Shown here: positions 31,211 through 39,262 of the stretch, in pieces | Numbering within the stretch: position 1 is the stretch's first letter | Layout of the letters: the number at the start of each line of letters is the position of its first letter | Source of the DNA: Emticicia soli | GTDB taxonomy: Bacteria; Bacteroidota; Bacteroidia; Cytophagales; Spirosomataceae | DNA: 64,000 bases | Direction of reading: 5' to 3' | NCBI RefSeq assembly: GCF_037860775.1 | Contig: NZ_JBBEWC010000010.1 | Coordinates: 124,001-188,000 of the forward strand | Program-made: the position numbers and the translations under genes | Notes under the pieces: generated by a model | Databases searched by the model: none | What the model saw: only the letters and a program-made list of their open reading frames with translations | Told to the model about the DNA's origin: nothing

Positions 31211-32263
31211 ATGCGAATGAAGCAAATTATACAACTTTTTGCAAGACTTGCCACGAATTTAAGCCTCTCCTTAGCTGCACTTGTGCTCTTGATTACCATA
31301 AGCGCATTTACATTGAGAAAAGACAATTCAAAAAAGATGAGAAGCATCTGGGGGTTTTTTGCCCATAAACAAATCAACCGATTAGCAGTGTTTACCTTGC
31401 CGCCTGAAATGTTTGGCTTTTATAAGAAGAACATCGATTATATTACCGAAAACGCCATTAATGCCGACCAAAGGCGCTATGCGGTTAAAGAAGAAGCACC
31501 AAAGCATTTTATTGACCTCGATAATTATTCCGACTCTGTTAGATTAAATCTAAGTACTTTTTCATGGAAAGAGGCTACTGAGAAAATAGGGGAGAATACA
31601 CTCTATGCGCATGGTATTGTGCCGTGGCATATCAATGCCGTGAAATATCAACTAACAGAAGCGTTTAAAAAAAGAGACATCAGGCGTATTCTGAGTCTGT
31701 CGGCTGATATAGGTCATTATATTGCTGATGCGCACGTGCCATTGCATACTACTAAGAATTATAATGGTCAACTAAGTAATCAGGTTGGGATTCATGGTTT
31801 TTGGGAGAGTCGTTTGCCCGAAATATTTGCCGGAAATTATGATTTCTTCGTCGGGCAAGCCTCTTATGAAGAGTTTCCTCAGAAAAGAGCGTGGCAAACA
31901 GTAATGCAGGCGAATGCGGCATTAGATTCAGTACTGACCTTTGAAAAAGAATTGAGCAGCCAGTTTTCGGAGGATAAAAAATACAGTTTTGAAGAAGTAA
32001 ACGGGAGCACTACAAGAGTGTATTCTAAAGATTTTTCTACCGAATACCACCAGATGCTTAAAAACCAAGTGGAGCGGCAAATGCGAGCTTCGGTAAAAAT
32101 GATTGGCGATATGTGGTTTACTTGCTGGGTAGATGCCGGACAGCCCGATTTATCAAACCTGAAAAAATATGAACCAGCCAAAGAGGAAGTTGAACAAGAA
32201 AAGAACGAGAAACTTTTATGGCTAAAAAGAATATTTGAGGTAAGAAATGAAAGCGATAATTAA
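31211..32263 (+). CDS. Zinc-dependent phospholipase C / S1-P1 nuclease-like protein
   Basis: A 350-residue protein with one N-terminal hydrophobic helix (signal or anchor) followed by an all-helical zinc enzyme fold. The zinc ligands of the S1/P1 and phospholipase C superfamily can be followed in order: an N-terminal Trp and His (W47, H52 in SIWGFFAHKQINR), an IDLDNY Asp, GIVPWH, the HxxxD segment GHYIADAHVPLH and the HxxxE segment IHGFWESRLPE. Substrate could be phospholipid or nucleic acid; the two groups share the fold and I cannot separate them here. It is expected to act at the cell envelope or outside. The gene is transcribed away from the MetX-like hydrolase and converges on the DUF5009 gene at a shared hairpin. 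Confidence 0.8.
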   Translation: MRMKQIIQLFARLATNLSLSLAALVLLITISAFTLRKDNSKKMRSIWGFFAHKQINRLAVFTLPPEMFGFYKKNIDYITENAINADQRRYAVKEEAPKHFIDLDNYSDSVRLNLSTFSWKEATEKIGENTLYAHGIVPWHINAVKYQLTEAFKKRDIRRILSLSADIGHYIADAHVPLHTTKNYNGQLSNQVGIHGFWESRLPEIFAGNYDFFVGQASYEEFPQKRAWQTVMQANAALDSVLTFEKELSSQFSEDKKYSFEEVNGSTTRVYSKDFSTEYHQMLKNQVERQMRASVKMIGDMWFTCWVDAGQPDLSNLKKYEPAKEEVEQEKNEKLLWLKRIFEVRNESDN

Positions 32264-32276
32264 TTAAATGTAAAAT

Positions 32277-32311
32277 GGGGTTGCTCAAAGTTTTAGACTC
32301 TTAGTAACCCC
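32277..32311. terminator. Bidirectional hairpin between convergent genes
   Basis: GGGGTTGCT (32277-32285) pairs with AGTAACCCC (32303-32311) over a long loop, with one G-U pair. It separates the phospholipase-like gene from the minus-strand DUF5009 gene. Confidence 0.55.
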
Positions 32312-32329
32312 GTCTTTAAGATAAAGAAT

Positions 32330-33514
32330 TTATATTCTGATAAATAACTTCTTATTATACATCCATTTCAGTATCATCCAATCAATGAGTAGTACCAATA
32401 CACCATGTACTAAGGTTTGGTAAGGCTCGCCGAAAATAGCTGCATAATTTTGCCCCAGATGTATTTTTAATGATTTAGATACGTAAGAGTTAAGCGCATC
32501 GGCAATGAAATAGGCTGCAATCGAATTCATGCCTATCACGGTCAGGACAAAGAACCAATTGCGTTTTTGTAGTACATCTACTACCCAATAGAAAAACGCT
32601 AAGAACAGAAAACACCAGCCACCGCTAAAGATAACCCAAGTAGGTGTCCAGATTCGTTTTACATTCGGGCAAATACCTGACCAGTTAAGTAATAAACCTA
32701 AAATCAGCCCCGAAACGCCCATAATCACAAATATTTTGATTTTTTCTTGCTGAGTTTTGTCTGATTTAAGGAAGTTTCCGGCAATTAAACCTAGTAGCAT
32801 TGTGCCTAAGGTCGGTATAAAACTTAGGGTTGCATAGCCACCACCATTATATAAGAAAGGCTCTTCTCTCGGAAAGAGATTCAGAAACCAGCGGTCGAAA
32901 GCCCAGGCAAGGTTGGTGTTTTTGTTCCAATGTGCAGCAAAGCCTGTCAGGTTATGTTCCCAGTCTTTAATGGCTCCGGCATTGGTATAATCAAAATTGG
33001 CACCAGGAAGCGGATAAAGTGCAAAAGCTGCCCAATAGCCTATTAAAATAAGCACCAATGCGCCAATCTGAACACGCTGTGAGGCAAAGCCTAATAAAAA
33101 CAAGAACGGATACCCCAAGCCTATCTGTGTTAGTGTATCTTCAAATGTAAAATTGGTTTGCTCTGCCCATTGAGAACGCAAAAATATACCCAAAAGAATT
33201 AATATCAGCGAGCGCCACAAGGCGTGGCGGAAGGTCTTCCAGAAACTGCTTTCTTTGGTTAGCCTGCTGGCAATAGAATAGGGGAGAACAACGCCTACCA
33301 GAAACGAGAACGAGGGTTGAATGAGGTCGTGCAGGGCGCAGCCTACCCAACTGACGTGGTCTTGGTGGTGAGCTAGAAATTGCCAGAAGGAGCTGTTGGG
33401 CAAAGATTCAGAAACTTTGTGTAAACGTAAAACTTCGGCTATCATGAGCAGCATTACAAAGCCACGGTAGACATCGGCCGATGCCAGGCGATTAGGGGTA
33501 GTAGGGGTGGTCAT
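32330..33514 (-). CDS. DUF5009 / HGSNAT-like membrane acyltransferase
   Basis: A 394-residue membrane protein with about ten transmembrane segments. The N terminus LASADVYRGFVMLLMIAE is the YeiB/HGSNAT signature (RGF...LLM), and the family continues with HDLIQPSFSFLVGVVLPYSI and a C-terminal IGMNSIAAYFIADAL. HGSNAT-type proteins transfer acetyl groups across membranes to sugars; in Bacteroidota the DUF5009 group is usually linked to envelope glycan modification, which I infer but cannot prove. It is the last gene of the minus-strand set LysM protein, small membrane protein, TIGR02757-type protein, DUF5009. Confidence 0.85.
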   Translation of the reverse strand: MTTPTTPNRLASADVYRGFVMLLMIAEVLRLHKVSESLPNSSFWQFLAHHQDHVSWVGCALHDLIQPSFSFLVGVVLPYSIASRLTKESSFWKTFRHALWRSLILILLGIFLRSQWAEQTNFTFEDTLTQIGLGYPFLFLLGFASQRVQIGALVLILIGYWAAFALYPLPGANFDYTNAGAIKDWEHNLTGFAAHWNKNTNLAWAFDRWFLNLFPREEPFLYNGGGYATLSFIPTLGTMLLGLIAGNFLKSDKTQQEKIKIFVIMGVSGLILGLLLNWSGICPNVKRIWTPTWVIFSGGWCFLFLAFFYWVVDVLQKRNWFFVLTVIGMNSIAAYFIADALNSYVSKSLKIHLGQNYAAIFGEPYQTLVHGVLVLLIDWMILKWMYNKKLFIRI

Positions 33515-33588
33515 ACGATAGTGGTTGAAATAGGAAGGTAAAAATAGAAATTTCTTCTTTAAATCAACCTTACAAGACTGTTTTATTC

Positions 33589-34359
33589 TTACATATACCC
33601 TTCTACACCTAAGCCAAACAAGGCAAAATCGTATTTTACAGGGTCTGTTGGGTCTAGTTGTTTCAGATTATCCGTTAGTTCTACAGCCATTTGCCAATCA
33701 GTTTTCGGGCGGCTTATGAGGCCAAGTTTGCGGCCTACTCTTTCTACGTGTACATCGCAAGGGCAAACCAATTGGGCAGGAGAAATATTCTGCCAGATAC
33801 CAAAATCAACGCCTTTGTCGTCTTTACGCACCATCCAGCGCAAAAACATATTGATACGTTTGCATGAAGAGTTTCGGGCTGGGGTGGCAATGTGTTTTCT
33901 GGTGCGAACCGGATAATCTTCTAAACTGAAAAATATTTGCTGAAAATTCTCCAATGCAGTTTTAGTATTGACCGATTCGGTAGTTAGCCCATTAGTAAAT
34001 GCTTCTTCTAAAGATTCATGTTTGGCATAAAAATCTTTAAAGAACTCGATGAAATAAAGTGTATCGGTGTTATTAAATGTGCGATGCTTGAACGAAAGAA
34101 AACGTTTCAGGTCGGTATCCTGATGATTTTTGATGAAATCATACGGTGCGCCATCCATCAACTGCACCAACTCATTACATTTATTGATAATGGTTTTGCG
34201 CTGCCCCCAGGCTAAGGTGGCAGCTATAAACCCCATAATTTCTATATCTTGTTTAAGCGTAAACTGATGAGGAATACTTACGGGGTCGTTGGCAATAAAA
34301 TTGGGCTGGTTAAACTGCTCATACTTTTCGTTGAGCAGATTCAGAATATAGTCAGACAT
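33589..34359 (-). CDS. TIGR02757-type (DUF2400) protein
   Basis: A 256-residue member of the TIGR02757 family, conserved across Bacteroidota and of unknown function. Family landmarks are IMGFIAATLAWGQRKTI, NMFLRWMVRKDDKGVDFGIW, and SPAQLVCPCDVHVERVGRKL with the CPCDxH motif, followed by YDFALFGLGV at the C terminus. The fold is related to helix-hairpin-helix DNA glycosylases in structure-based annotation, which I recall but cannot verify here. No signal peptide is visible, so it is cytoplasmic. It lies 57 bp downstream of the small membrane protein gene and 74 bp upstream of the DUF5009 gene. Confidence 0.88.
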   Translation of the reverse strand: MSDYILNLLNEKYEQFNQPNFIANDPVSIPHQFTLKQDIEIMGFIAATLAWGQRKTIINKCNELVQLMDGAPYDFIKNHQDTDLKRFLSFKHRTFNNTDTLYFIEFFKDFYAKHESLEEAFTNGLTTESVNTKTALENFQQIFFSLEDYPVRTRKHIATPARNSSCKRINMFLRWMVRKDDKGVDFGIWQNISPAQLVCPCDVHVERVGRKLGLISRPKTDWQMAVELTDNLKQLDPTDPVKYDFALFGLGVEGYM

Positions 34360-34416
34360 GAATAAACAAAACCACTACTCTGATTTATATCAGAGATTTA
34401 GTAAAAGCAGAGAAAA

Positions 34417-34611
34417 TTATTTTTTTATTAATCTTAAAAAAAACACAAAAACGCTCGAAATAGCCGAAAAAACTGCTACAATACCCGTAAATAAAAGACC
34501 GAATGCAGTAATGATAGGGTACATAATAGCAAAAAAAACGGTCCAGACTTTATCTTTTACGGCAGTTTCTGCTGGTTTTGGGGTATTATCTTTTAGTTGA
34601 TCAGAGGGCAT
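34417..34611 (-). CDS. Small membrane protein of unknown function
   Basis: A 64-residue protein. After a polar N terminus (MPSDQLKDNTPKPAETAVKD) it has two closely spaced hydrophobic segments (VWTVFFAIMYPIITAFGLLF and VAVFSAISSVFVFFLRL) ending in KK, so probably two membrane passes or a hairpin. I recognise no family. The gene sits 27 bp after the LysM protein gene on the same strand, which supports co-transcription and that it is real. Confidence 0.7.
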   Translation of the reverse strand: MPSDQLKDNTPKPAETAVKDKVWTVFFAIMYPIITAFGLLFTGIVAVFSAISSVFVFFLRLIKK

Positions 34612-34638
34612 GAAAAAAATATGATTTGTGTACTCTTC

Positions 34639-35733
34639 TTATAAAGCATAACTCAAAGAAGCACGAATTCGTTTATCTTTTGGTTGTAATTTTTCAAAAG
34701 CCTTTGGCGAAATCTTAATAATAACATCGCTTGAGCCCGATAATTTACCAATTACTTTTACCCAAACACTTTGTCCGTTGGCATCGTTGGCAATTTTAAT
34801 AAGCGTGCCTACGGGTGCTGTGCGGTGCAAGGCCAGGTATTTGTTGGTGCTACCTCCGGCATCTATTACCTCGGCAATGCCTTGTTCGCTATATTTTTTA
34901 CCGGTAGGGGCATTAGGCACAGGTGTTTGCGGTTTGTTGTCGACAGGTTTTGTAACCACAGTAGTTGCTTTTGGTTTTTCAGCGTCTCCGGCTGGGCCAG
35001 AGGCCGATACAGGCTTAGGTTTATTGCTAACAACTGCAGGAGACGTTTTAGGCTTAATAACTTCTTTTTTCTCTTCTTTAGGTGCTGTCGCTATCATATT
35101 GGCAGGTTTTTCAACCACTAATACCTGATTAATTTTCAGAATATCAGAAGAGAGTTTATTCCATTCACGCAATTGCCACACCTTTACCTTATATTTGGTT
35201 GCAATGGCAAATAGTCTGTCGCCCGAAACAACAGTATGTGTTTTTAGCTTTGTCTCTTTCGTGTCGTTAGCATTTTCTGCTACAGCATTTTTAAGGCTAT
35301 CGTCTTTATGGATCGGTAAAGCCTCTTTAGGCGTTGCTTCCGGAATATCAATTATCTCAATTCCGTTTTCGTCTACTATTCCTCTTGGTCGGGTTGTATC
35401 AGGGGCAGGTTGTTGTACCTCTGCCACTTTGGGGCGAGGTATGCTCTTACTTCTGGTGTTAAGAGGCACGCTGATTACCTGGTCGCTAGCCATGATAGCA
35501 TCTTTTTTAAACTCAGGATTTGCCGCATAAAATTCTTTATCAGTAGAATTATAGCGTTTAAGAATCGAGTACAAAGTCTCGCCTTGTTCTATTTTATGTA
35601 GAACAAACAACTTACCGTTTTTTTTCTCAATTCCTATCGAATCAATAGGTGTTGGGAGTGAATTACTGAATGATTCTGTCAGGTAAAGCACTAGAAAAGC
35701 CGTAGTAAAAAAGTATCTTAACATGGTAGTCAA
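34639..35733 (-). CDS. LysM domain protein with C-terminal RlpA-like barrel
   Basis: A 364-residue exported protein. An N-terminal signal peptide (MTTMLRYFFTTAFLVLYLTE) precedes two LysM repeats, which bind peptidoglycan: the first around residues 45-90 (LHKIEQGETLYSILKRY) and the second around 165-210 (THTVVSGDRLFAIATKYKVK). A long Pro/Lys/Thr-rich linker follows, then a RlpA-like double-psi beta barrel (SEQGIAEVIDAGG, YLALHRTAPVGTLIKI, ISPKAFEKLQPKDKR). RlpA barrels are linked to cell-wall glycan cleavage or septal functions. Expected location is the periplasm on peptidoglycan. It starts the minus-strand set with the small membrane protein. Confidence 0.88.
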   Translation of the reverse strand: MTTMLRYFFTTAFLVLYLTESFSNSLPTPIDSIGIEKKNGKLFVLHKIEQGETLYSILKRYNSTDKEFYAANPEFKKDAIMASDQVISVPLNTRSKSIPRPKVAEVQQPAPDTTRPRGIVDENGIEIIDIPEATPKEALPIHKDDSLKNAVAENANDTKETKLKTHTVVSGDRLFAIATKYKVKVWQLREWNKLSSDILKINQVLVVEKPANMIATAPKEEKKEVIKPKTSPAVVSNKPKPVSASGPAGDAEKPKATTVVTKPVDNKPQTPVPNAPTGKKYSEQGIAEVIDAGGSTNKYLALHRTAPVGTLIKIANDANGQSVWVKVIGKLSGSSDVIIKISPKAFEKLQPKDKRIRASLSYAL

Positions 35734-35830
35734 GCGATTGGATTTAACGCAAATTTAATGATTCTGCGAGAGATTAACGCATATATTTTTTTTTTCGTGT
35801 AAATTCGCCCCGAATAAAACATTGAAACCT

Positions 35831-36565
35831 ATGAAAATTCTCGGAATTATACCGGCAAGATATGCTTCTAGTCGTTTTCCTGGCAAACCTTTGGTAGAAA
35901 TCAACGGTAAAAGTATGATTCAGCGTGTGTATGAACAGGCATTAAAAGCCAAAAGTTTACAAAGAGTTGTGGTAGCAACAGATGATGCCAGAATATTGAA
36001 TCATGTTTTAGAATTTGGTGGCGATGCGGTGATGACTTCGAGCAATCACCCAACAGGTACCGACCGTTGTTTTGAGGCGCTCGAAAAGGCCGGTGGTGTA
36101 ACTAAGTATGATTACGCCATTAATATTCAAGGCGATGAACCTTTTATTGACCCTGACACAATAGACCAGATTGCAAGTTTACTAGACTTCAAAACAGAAA
36201 TTGCAACGGCTGTTAAGAAAATTAAGGATTATGAAACCCTACGTGACCCCAACGTAGTGAAAGCTGTGCTTACAATCCGTAAACAATGCTTGTATTTCAG
36301 TCGCCAGATAATACCTTTTGTGCGTGGCTACGAGCCCGATGAATGGCTAGAACACGCCGATTTTTATAAGCACGTTGGCATTTATGCCTATCGTAGTGAT
36401 GTTCTTGAGCAAATTTCGCACATGCCTACTTCTCCGTTAGAAAATACCGAAAAACTCGAACAGCTTCGTTGGTTAGGTTATGGGTATAAAATTTACGCTA
36501 TTGTAACCAACTACGAAAGTTTTGGAATAGACACCAAAGAAGATCTTGAAAAGATAAATCTTTAG
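35831..36565 (+). CDS. kdsB: 3-deoxy-manno-octulosonate cytidylyltransferase
   Basis: CMP-Kdo synthetase, 244 residues from the ATG at 35831. It activates Kdo with CTP for addition to lipid A, the core step that makes lipopolysaccharide; it works in the cytoplasm. Family motifs are complete: MKILGIIPARYASSRFPGKP with the nucleotide-binding loop, VVVATDD, TSSNHPTGTDRCFEA and NIQGDEPFIDPD, ending with the usual YGYKI..VTNYESFGIDTKEDLEK. The frame extends to a TTG at 35822, but the ATG fits the family's start. It ends just before a 20-bp perfect hairpin. Confidence 0.96.
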   Translation: MKILGIIPARYASSRFPGKPLVEINGKSMIQRVYEQALKAKSLQRVVVATDDARILNHVLEFGGDAVMTSSNHPTGTDRCFEALEKAGGVTKYDYAINIQGDEPFIDPDTIDQIASLLDFKTEIATAVKKIKDYETLRDPNVVKAVLTIRKQCLYFSRQIIPFVRGYEPDEWLEHADFYKHVGIYAYRSDVLEQISHMPTSPLENTEKLEQLRWLGYGYKIYAIVTNYESFGIDTKEDLEKINL

Positions 36566-36566
36566 C

Positions 36567-36610
36567 TTATACTTATGGCGTAGCTTTTGTAAGCTACGCC
36601 ATAAGTATAA
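36567..36610. terminator. Perfect 20-bp inverted repeat between kdsB and a convergent gene
   Basis: 36567-36586 pairs perfectly with 36591-36610 around a 4-nt loop (TTGT). It lies one base after kdsB and 13 bp before the end of the minus-strand membrane gene, so it probably terminates both, although no long T-run follows. Confidence 0.6.
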
Positions 36611-36623
36611 CAACAAACTTTTG

Positions 36624-36959
36624 CTACTTAAATAAATTGCATACCCATATTGCAATTGCGCAAATACCTAAGCCTAGCGATTCTCTTCCCAACTCAATAT
36701 TGATTGTTTTCATCCCCATCTGGTTAAGTTTTACGCCTTCCCACTCTGGTGGAAACTGATTTATGGCCCACATCAAATACAGTAAGCCAATTGTAAAGTA
36801 CATTACTTGCTCGCCCTTGCCTTGTAGTTTGCGGTAACATAAAAATACCGGAATCAGGTAAGTGGGTATCCATACGTATGGGTCGGGGTCGTTATACTGT
36901 ACAATTGCAGCATACACAAACATGGCCATAAAAAGCCACATAATACTTTTTTTTATCAT
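36624..36959 (-). CDS. TMEM220-like membrane protein
   Basis: A 111-residue membrane protein of the transmembrane family 220 type: the signature YAAIVQYNDPDPYVWIPTYL is typical, with four hydrophobic segments across the length and a short middle loop (QFPPEWEGVKLNQMGM). The function of this family is unknown. It lies alone on the minus strand; the downstream hairpin is shared with kdsB. Confidence 0.83.
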   Translation of the reverse strand: MIKKSIMWLFMAMFVYAAIVQYNDPDPYVWIPTYLIPVFLCYRKLQGKGEQVMYFTIGLLYLMWAINQFPPEWEGVKLNQMGMKTINIELGRESLGLGICAIAIWVCNLFK

Positions 36960-37098
36960 TGGTAGAAAGAATTAAGGTCAGGATTGGCTCATCAAAACAA
37001 CTTAAAAAATCATTTACAGTCAAGTTAAAGTGCTGATAACTTTTTTGGAAAAGTGTGTAACGTAGGTAAAATATCGGCAATCAGGCTACAAAAAATAA

Positions 37099-37136
37099 AA
37101 AAAGTCTGATAGCAACCTCGTGTTATCAGACTTTTT
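37099..37136 (-). terminator. Intrinsic terminator after the S74 gene pair
   Basis: A 13-bp perfect stem (37099-37111 with 37124-37136) is followed on the minus strand by TTTTATTTTTTG. It lies 16 bp past the stop of the small secreted protein gene. Confidence 0.8.
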
Positions 37137-37152
37137 GAAAAGGCATAAAACC

Positions 37153-37530
37153 TTAATTCACTAATGTAATATTTGTATTTTTGATAGGTACATTGTCAGA
37201 GTACAAAGTTGCTATAATATTTACAGGTAAATCTTTTACTGCAATTTCAATAGAGCCTTGCTGTTGGTTTAAACTTACTTTTTTCAATACTATATCTGCT
37301 TTAGGGTGAAACAGTACAATTTCGCCTGATGTTTTGCCAACGGGCAGTGTATATTTCAGTGTGAAAGAAGCATCTGTTTTAAGTGCTGTGTCTTCCTTCA
37401 AAGAGGCTTCTTGCATTGTAGTGGCAGAAGTAATTCTTTGTGCGGCTGTTCGGCCATTCTCATCAATGCTTTGGCAAAAAGCAGACAAGCTAAGAAACGA
37501 TAATATGATAAGCGTATAGATAGTTTTCAT
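37153..37530 (-). CDS. Hypothetical secreted protein
   Basis: A 125-residue protein with a Sec signal (MKTIYTLIILSFLSLSAFC) and a beta-rich remainder, FTLKYTLPVGKTSGEIVLFH and IATLYSDNVPIKNTNITLVN. The latter resembles the short C-terminal beta domains of Bacteroidota T9SS cargo (VxLYDxxGxxV...), but it lacks the clear GxY/LxxLxxG pattern, so I make no claim. It follows the S74 protein gene by 11 bp and likely shares its transcript. Confidence 0.65.
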   Translation of the reverse strand: MKTIYTLIILSFLSLSAFCQSIDENGRTAAQRITSATTMQEASLKEDTALKTDASFTLKYTLPVGKTSGEIVLFHPKADIVLKKVSLNQQQGSIEIAVKDLPVNIIATLYSDNVPIKNTNITLVN

Positions 37531-37541
37531 TTTTTTCGGGT

Positions 37542-38828
37542 TTATTTTTTATCTGCTTTTTTTTCTTCAGTAGTATTTACATCTTTAAGGTTCAAGGCTG
37601 CTTCCAGTCGGTCTAGCCTTGCATTTAAGGTTTCGTATTTGGCTAATTTGGCTTTTAGGTCTGTAATTTCGGCCTTTTGTTGTTCATTAATGCTTATTTG
37701 CTCTTTTATGCCTTGCAATAGAATCGGAATTAAGCCTACATAATTAACGGTTTTGAAACTTTCTTTATGGCCCGGAAAAGACGTTGGACTTACGAACGAT
37801 GGTAGAGTCGTTTCAACTTCTTGTGCGATAAGGCCATATTGCAAATTACCTGAAAAGCCCATATCGCTATATTTATCAGTATTGTAATAAAAGGTTTTAG
37901 GCTTTAATGAACTGATAATGCCAGACATACTGCCCATATCTGCAATATTTCTCTTCAGCCTTTCGTCGGAAGGGGAAACGATTGCTCCTGGTAGAATCGC
38001 CCCTTTTACGAATAAAGAGTCTCGTACAAAGGCAAATCCTTCAACATGAAGGGTCGCTTGAGGATTAGCTGTACTCATACCTACAAACCCCTGTGCGTTA
38101 ATATCAATACTGCTAGTTGGCGCACCAGGGCGAATACGGAAAGGTAAACGGCTACCACCTGTTACATCTCTCACAAAAAAATTGGTTTCATTACCGGCAA
38201 CATCCCAAGTTTGAGCTGTAAAACCACCAGAGTTATTTTGCTCAAATCTTACAGCTGGTGTATCCCTTGTATTCATGTGTAAATCTAATACTGGAGTAGA
38301 TGTACGGAAGCCAACCTTACCGTTTGAAGCCACAAAGAAACTATTTGTTGGGGCTGCTGCAATAATTTTAAATGGAGTTGTTGCTCCGGTTATATCATTT
38401 ATGGCAAAATGATTAGTTCCGCCGTTTGCACTCTCATTTGCTTCAAGCTCCCAGTCATTTGCCGCAAATGAGCCAGTAAGGCTTGTGTCATCAAATCTTA
38501 GCCTTAGGTTATTTTCTTTTAGTATTACTGTACTATACCCAAAGTTTTCATTGTTTATACAGTCAAAGCCAAAACAGCCACTACCTTGTACAATCAAATC
38601 GTCAGCTATTACCTGGTCGGCAATGCTTCGTTCTTTCAGCACACCCTTATTGCCTAAAGGGTCTTTTAGTAATTGCTGAGGTGTTTTTGTTTGCGAGTAT
38701 ACTTTTGGTACAACATACAAGTCAGAAGTTTTTGCGTTTTTTTTTGGACCTTGTGAAAAGGCTTTTTCTACTGTAACCAAGCAGAGAAACAAAACGCAGG
38801 GAAACACAATAGATAAGTTTTTTTTCAT
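37542..38828 (-). CDS. Tail-fibre-type surface protein with S74 chaperone domain
   Basis: A 428-residue secreted protein with a Sec signal (MKKNLSIVFPCVLFLCLVTV). The middle is beta-rich with repeats of NGKVGFRTSTPVLDLHMN and QGFVGMSTANPQATLHVEG, as in Bacteroidota surface fibres. The C-terminal domain (from about residue 282) is an S74 intramolecular chaperone: SPSDERLKRNI, then IISSLKPKTFYYNT and QYGLIAQEVETTLPSFV, ending in a coiled coil (EQQKAEITDLKAKLAKYETL). S74 domains help trimer folding and then cut themselves off at the conserved Ser-Asp site. It would form a trimeric fibre on the surface. It leads the two-gene unit with the small secreted protein. Confidence 0.88.
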   Translation of the reverse strand: MKKNLSIVFPCVLFLCLVTVEKAFSQGPKKNAKTSDLYVVPKVYSQTKTPQQLLKDPLGNKGVLKERSIADQVIADDLIVQGSGCFGFDCINNENFGYSTVILKENNLRLRFDDTSLTGSFAANDWELEANESANGGTNHFAINDITGATTPFKIIAAAPTNSFFVASNGKVGFRTSTPVLDLHMNTRDTPAVRFEQNNSGGFTAQTWDVAGNETNFFVRDVTGGSRLPFRIRPGAPTSSIDINAQGFVGMSTANPQATLHVEGFAFVRDSLFVKGAILPGAIVSPSDERLKRNIADMGSMSGIISSLKPKTFYYNTDKYSDMGFSGNLQYGLIAQEVETTLPSFVSPTSFPGHKESFKTVNYVGLIPILLQGIKEQISINEQQKAEITDLKAKLAKYETLNARLDRLEAALNLKDVNTTEEKKADKK

Positions 38829-39022
38829 GGAAGTAAATTTAGAAGTTTAGACTTAAAAAGGTGATAATAAGGAAGCTAATGGAGTTGCTTGCTAACTTCA
38901 AAGTTAGATTATATGCGAATATAAGATTTATTTAGATATTACTTTCTATAAATAAATTTATTTAGTGGTTGTGGTGTATAATCTTGTTGTTTAAAGTAGT
39001 ATTAGTCTTTTTTTTAAAACCA

Positions 39023-39053
39023 TTTGTAAATGGATATTTTTTTTGTACCTTTG
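39023..39053 (+). promoter_or_regulatory. Promoter of the SRP RNA gene
   Basis: TTTG (39023-39026) is followed after 19 bp by TACCTTTG (39046-39053), a full consensus match. The start of the RNA at about 39058 falls at the correct distance. Confidence 0.85.
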
Positions 39054-39057
39054 CAGC

Positions 39058-39143
39058 GGCAAATTACCAGCTCCTGCTGAATCCCCCAGGTCTTGACCGA
39101 AGCAAGGGTATTGTGGTTGAGCGGTGAATTTGCCTTTTTTTGT
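39058..39143 (+). ncRNA. ffs: Signal recognition particle RNA (4.5S-type)
   Basis: A compact bacterial SRP RNA. The ends form the closing helix GGCAAATT (39058-39065) with AATTTGCC (39127-39134), followed at once by a T-run that terminates transcription. The tip contains the conserved asymmetric loop of helix 8: CCAGG on the 5' side and GAAGCA on the 3' side (39086-39103), which bind the Ffh M domain. The apex reads GGT-CTTG-ACC rather than the usual GGAA tetraloop. At about 80 nt it is the short form. It has its own consensus promoter and sits upstream of the transaldolase gene. Confidence 0.85.
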
Positions 39144-39179
39144 TTTCGGATTATTGCAACTATTCTAATATATACCACT

Positions 39180-39258
39180 GCTTTCATGTAACTAATCCCC
39201 CAAAGGCATGAAAGTCCTAACAAAGAGGTCCGTTTCGTGACGGATATGGGGTTATATG
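39180..39258 (+). promoter_or_regulatory. Possible structured leader of the transaldolase gene
   Basis: Before the start at 39263 the sequence can fold: CTTTCATG (39181-39188) pairs with CATGAAAG (39207-39214), and TCCGT (39229-39233) with ACGGA (39240-39244). The loop of the first hairpin carries CCCCA (39198-39202), able to pair with TGGGG (39247-39251), which lies 12-16 nt before the start codon. This would be a pseudoknot covering the only purine-rich site near the start. It is not a riboswitch class I recognise. Confidence 0.35.
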
Positions 39259-39262
39259 CTCT

